Source: Chloroflexota bacterium (GTDB taxonomy: Bacteria; Chloroflexota; Limnocylindria; Limnocylindrales; CSP1-4). From it: a stretch of 13,120 nucleotides of DNA. The number at the start of each line of letters is the position of its first letter. Position 1 is the stretch's first letter. The position numbers were made by a program, and so were the translations under genes. The stretch covers positions 1-13,120 of the forward strand of contig JACCXQ010000127.1 of NCBI GenBank assembly GCA_013696945.1, in the 5' to 3' direction. Positions 11,944 to 13,120 of the stretch are shown here, in pieces. Under the pieces are notes generated by a model. The model ran no database searches and was not told the DNA's origin. It saw nothing but the letters and a program-made list of their open reading frames with translations.

Positions 11944-13120
11944 TCAACCGGGCGTGCGGTAGGTCAGCTCCCCTTTGTCGATCATGATGAAGTTGGGACA
12001 GTAGGTGCAGTCGCCCGGGTCGAGGTTGGTGATCGAGAGCTCGTTGTTCCGCGCGAGCAGCTCTGACGAGAAGCGGAACGTGACCGTGCCCCAGTTCCCC
12101 GGTCCGCTCGATCCGCAGCAGAAATCGTTGGGCATCGGGTTCGGGCCCTCGAAGATCACCACGCCGTTCAGGACGATCCGCATCGGGTTCTTCTCTTCCT
12201 CCTCGGAGTCGATGCCCACGAGCTGGAGCATGGCGGTGCCCTGTGTGCGGACAGGCGGATCGAGCGCGAACTGCGCCGTCATCGTGTGATAGGGGGTGCC
12301 CTGTCCGTAGACGTAGGAGACGGTGCGGCCGTGGTAGCGACGATCGCCTCGTTCGAAGCCGCCCTCGAACAGCTGGTTCGGGAGGGCGACCGTGACCGAC
12401 TCGGGCGGGGGTTCGGGCGTGGGATCAGGCGGGGGTTCGGGCGTGGGATCAGGCGGAGGTTCCGGCGTCGGCCGTGGTTCCCTCGTCGGCTTCGGCTTCT
12501 TGGTCGGTTCGGGAGTCGGCTCGAGCGTTGGGACGGGGTTGGGCGCCACGGTCGGGACGGCGGTCGGGACCGGCGCGGGACTCGGGACGATGATCGGCGC
12601 CGGGCTCGCCGTTGGCGGGCTCGTCGGCGCGGCGGTCACGATGGTGGCAGCAGGGCTGGACGCCGTGGGGAACACGATCGCACCTGCGCCGGGGTCGCTC
12701 GGCGTGGCCGACGGGTCACCACCTCCCCCGGTGAAGGGTAGGCGGCCGAAGCCGAACGCCAGGAACGCCACGACCACGAGCGCAAGCAGTCCACCCAGCA
12801 CTAGCGGCCCCAGGATCCCAGCCCCTCGGCGTCGCTCGCTCGTCCTCCGTTGACGGGCGCCAAGAACGACGCCCGGCCGGTACGCGACCGTGCGGTCCGG
12901 CGCGGCGTGCGCGAAGCCGTCGATCTGGCCACCGCGGTCCATCGCAAAGGCCGTCGTCGGAGCCTGGCCCAGGTCGGTAACGGGGATCAGCGCAGCGCCG
13001 CCTGTCGCGACAAGCCGGTCCTCGATGTCCGCCAGCTCGTCGGCGACCTCATGGGCGGATGCGGGTCGATCGGCCGGGTCCTTCTCGAGGCAGCGCATCA
13101 CGAGCCGCTCGAGTGCAGGG
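11944..13120 (-). CDS. Ser/Thr protein kinase, C-terminal part with ectodomain
   Basis: The frame is open to the window's right edge, so the kinase catalytic lobe lies outside. The visible part starts with the last kinase helix, PALERLVMRCLEKDPADRPASAHEVADEL, with the invariant Arg of subdomain XI. A juxtamembrane region (about 90 residues) and a single membrane helix (12745-12819, ILGPLVLGGLLALVVVAFLA) follow. A Pro/Thr/Ala-rich stalk of about 110 residues comes next, ending in a tandem repeat of PEPPPDPT. The final domain, about 150 residues (about 11947-12399), is beta-rich. It has strands such as TAMLQLVGIDSEEE, MRIVLNGVVIFEG and NELSITNLD, and two Cys pairs (FCCG and CTYC). It is not PASTA repeats and I do not recognise it; a jelly-roll, ligand-binding fold is a guess. 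The topology implies an extracellular sensor controlling an intracellular kinase. Confidence 0.9.
   Translation of the reverse strand, partial: PALERLVMRCLEKDPADRPASAHEVADELADIEDRLVATGGAALIPVTDLGQAPTTAFAMDRGGQIDGFAHAAPDRTVAYRPGVVLGARQRRTSERRRGAGILGPLVLGGLLALVVVAFLAFGFGRLPFTGGGGDPSATPSDPGAGAIVFPTASSPAATIVTAAPTSPPTASPAPIIVPSPAPVPTAVPTVAPNPVPTLEPTPEPTKKPKPTREPRPTPEPPPDPTPEPPPDPTPEPPPESVTVALPNQLFEGGFERGDRRYHGRTVSYVYGQGTPYHTMTAQFALDPPVRTQGTAMLQLVGIDSEEEEKNPMRIVLNGVVIFEGPNPMPNDFCCGSSGPGNWGTVTFRFSSELLARNNELSITNLDPGDCTYCPNFIMIDKGELTYRTPG
12401..12472. repeat. Three 24-bp tandem repeats in the kinase stalk
   Basis: Three consecutive 24-bp units at 12401-12424, 12425-12448 and 12449-12472. The first two differ at one base; the third has diverged at several. 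On the minus strand each encodes an 8-residue unit close to DPTPEPPP in the Pro-rich extracellular stalk. The repeat keeps frame, so copy-number change would alter stalk length only. Confidence 0.85.

Noticed and set aside
12286..12853. Gly-rich plus-strand frames with GSGVGSGG repeats
   Set aside because: They are the antisense image of the Pro-rich kinase stalk; the kinase frame has the membrane helix and the kinase C-lobe.

Overview
The window is high-GC DNA with dense, mostly short-spaced bacterial genes on both strands. Many genes begin with GTG or with an ATG placed 6-7 bases after a TANNNT-like box. Two lipoproteins with Pro/Ala-rich or acidic ectodomains, a Ser/Thr kinase with a Pro-Thr stalk, and a NarL-type two-component pair suggest a Gram-positive-like or monoderm lineage. 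A Chloroflexota (soil or freshwater Limnocylindria/Dormibacter-like) or actinobacterial genome fits. This is an inference from style; there is no rRNA or other marker gene here.

Layout, left to right. (1) The 3' end of a DUF72 (YecE-like) gene on the plus strand, ending at 630. (2) A minus-strand group: a DMT/EamA permease (3564-2536), then a MerR-family regulator (2486-1908) translationally coupled by ATGA to a cytoplasmic VWA-domain protein (1911-661). A perfect 10-bp inverted repeat lies immediately before the regulator. (3) A plus-strand two-component system: a multi-pass membrane sensor kinase of the HisKA_3 type (3860-5422), followed with no gap by a NarL/LuxR response regulator (5423-6097). 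(4) Minus strand: a CADD-family (TenA/haem-oxygenase-like) diiron protein (6803-6129), which keeps every residue I can align to the Chlamydia self-sacrificing p-aminobenzoate synthase. Upstream of it is a LysM lipoprotein (7765-6884). (5) Plus strand: a small lipoprotein (7791-8249), divergent from the LysM gene with only 25 bp between the two starts. Next come a 5-methylcytosine DNA methyltransferase (8298-9578) and a Vsr mismatch endonuclease (9599-10072) with no restriction enzyme beside them. (6) A CsbD-like stress protein (10314-10505) with a clear rho-independent terminator. (7) A minus-strand YCII-family protein (10960-10580), divergent from a plus-strand pair consisting of an Xre-type HTH protein (11074-11421) and an AbiEii-like nucleotidyltransferase (11421-11924). 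The pair has the architecture of a type IV-like toxin-antitoxin module. (8) The C-terminal part of a membrane Ser/Thr protein kinase (minus strand, running off the right edge) with a Pro-rich stalk and an unrecognised beta-rich sensor domain.

The most notable points are: a consistent pattern of start codons 6-7 nt after -10-like boxes, suggesting widespread leaderless transcription; the complete CADD active site in a genome that is probably not chlamydial; the MerR dyad overlapping a consensus -35 next to a VWA gene; the solitary methyltransferase/Vsr pair; the HTH/nucleotidyltransferase pair with direct repeats upstream of its promoter; and the new-looking kinase ectodomain. No tRNA, rRNA, CRISPR array or insertion sequence was seen.
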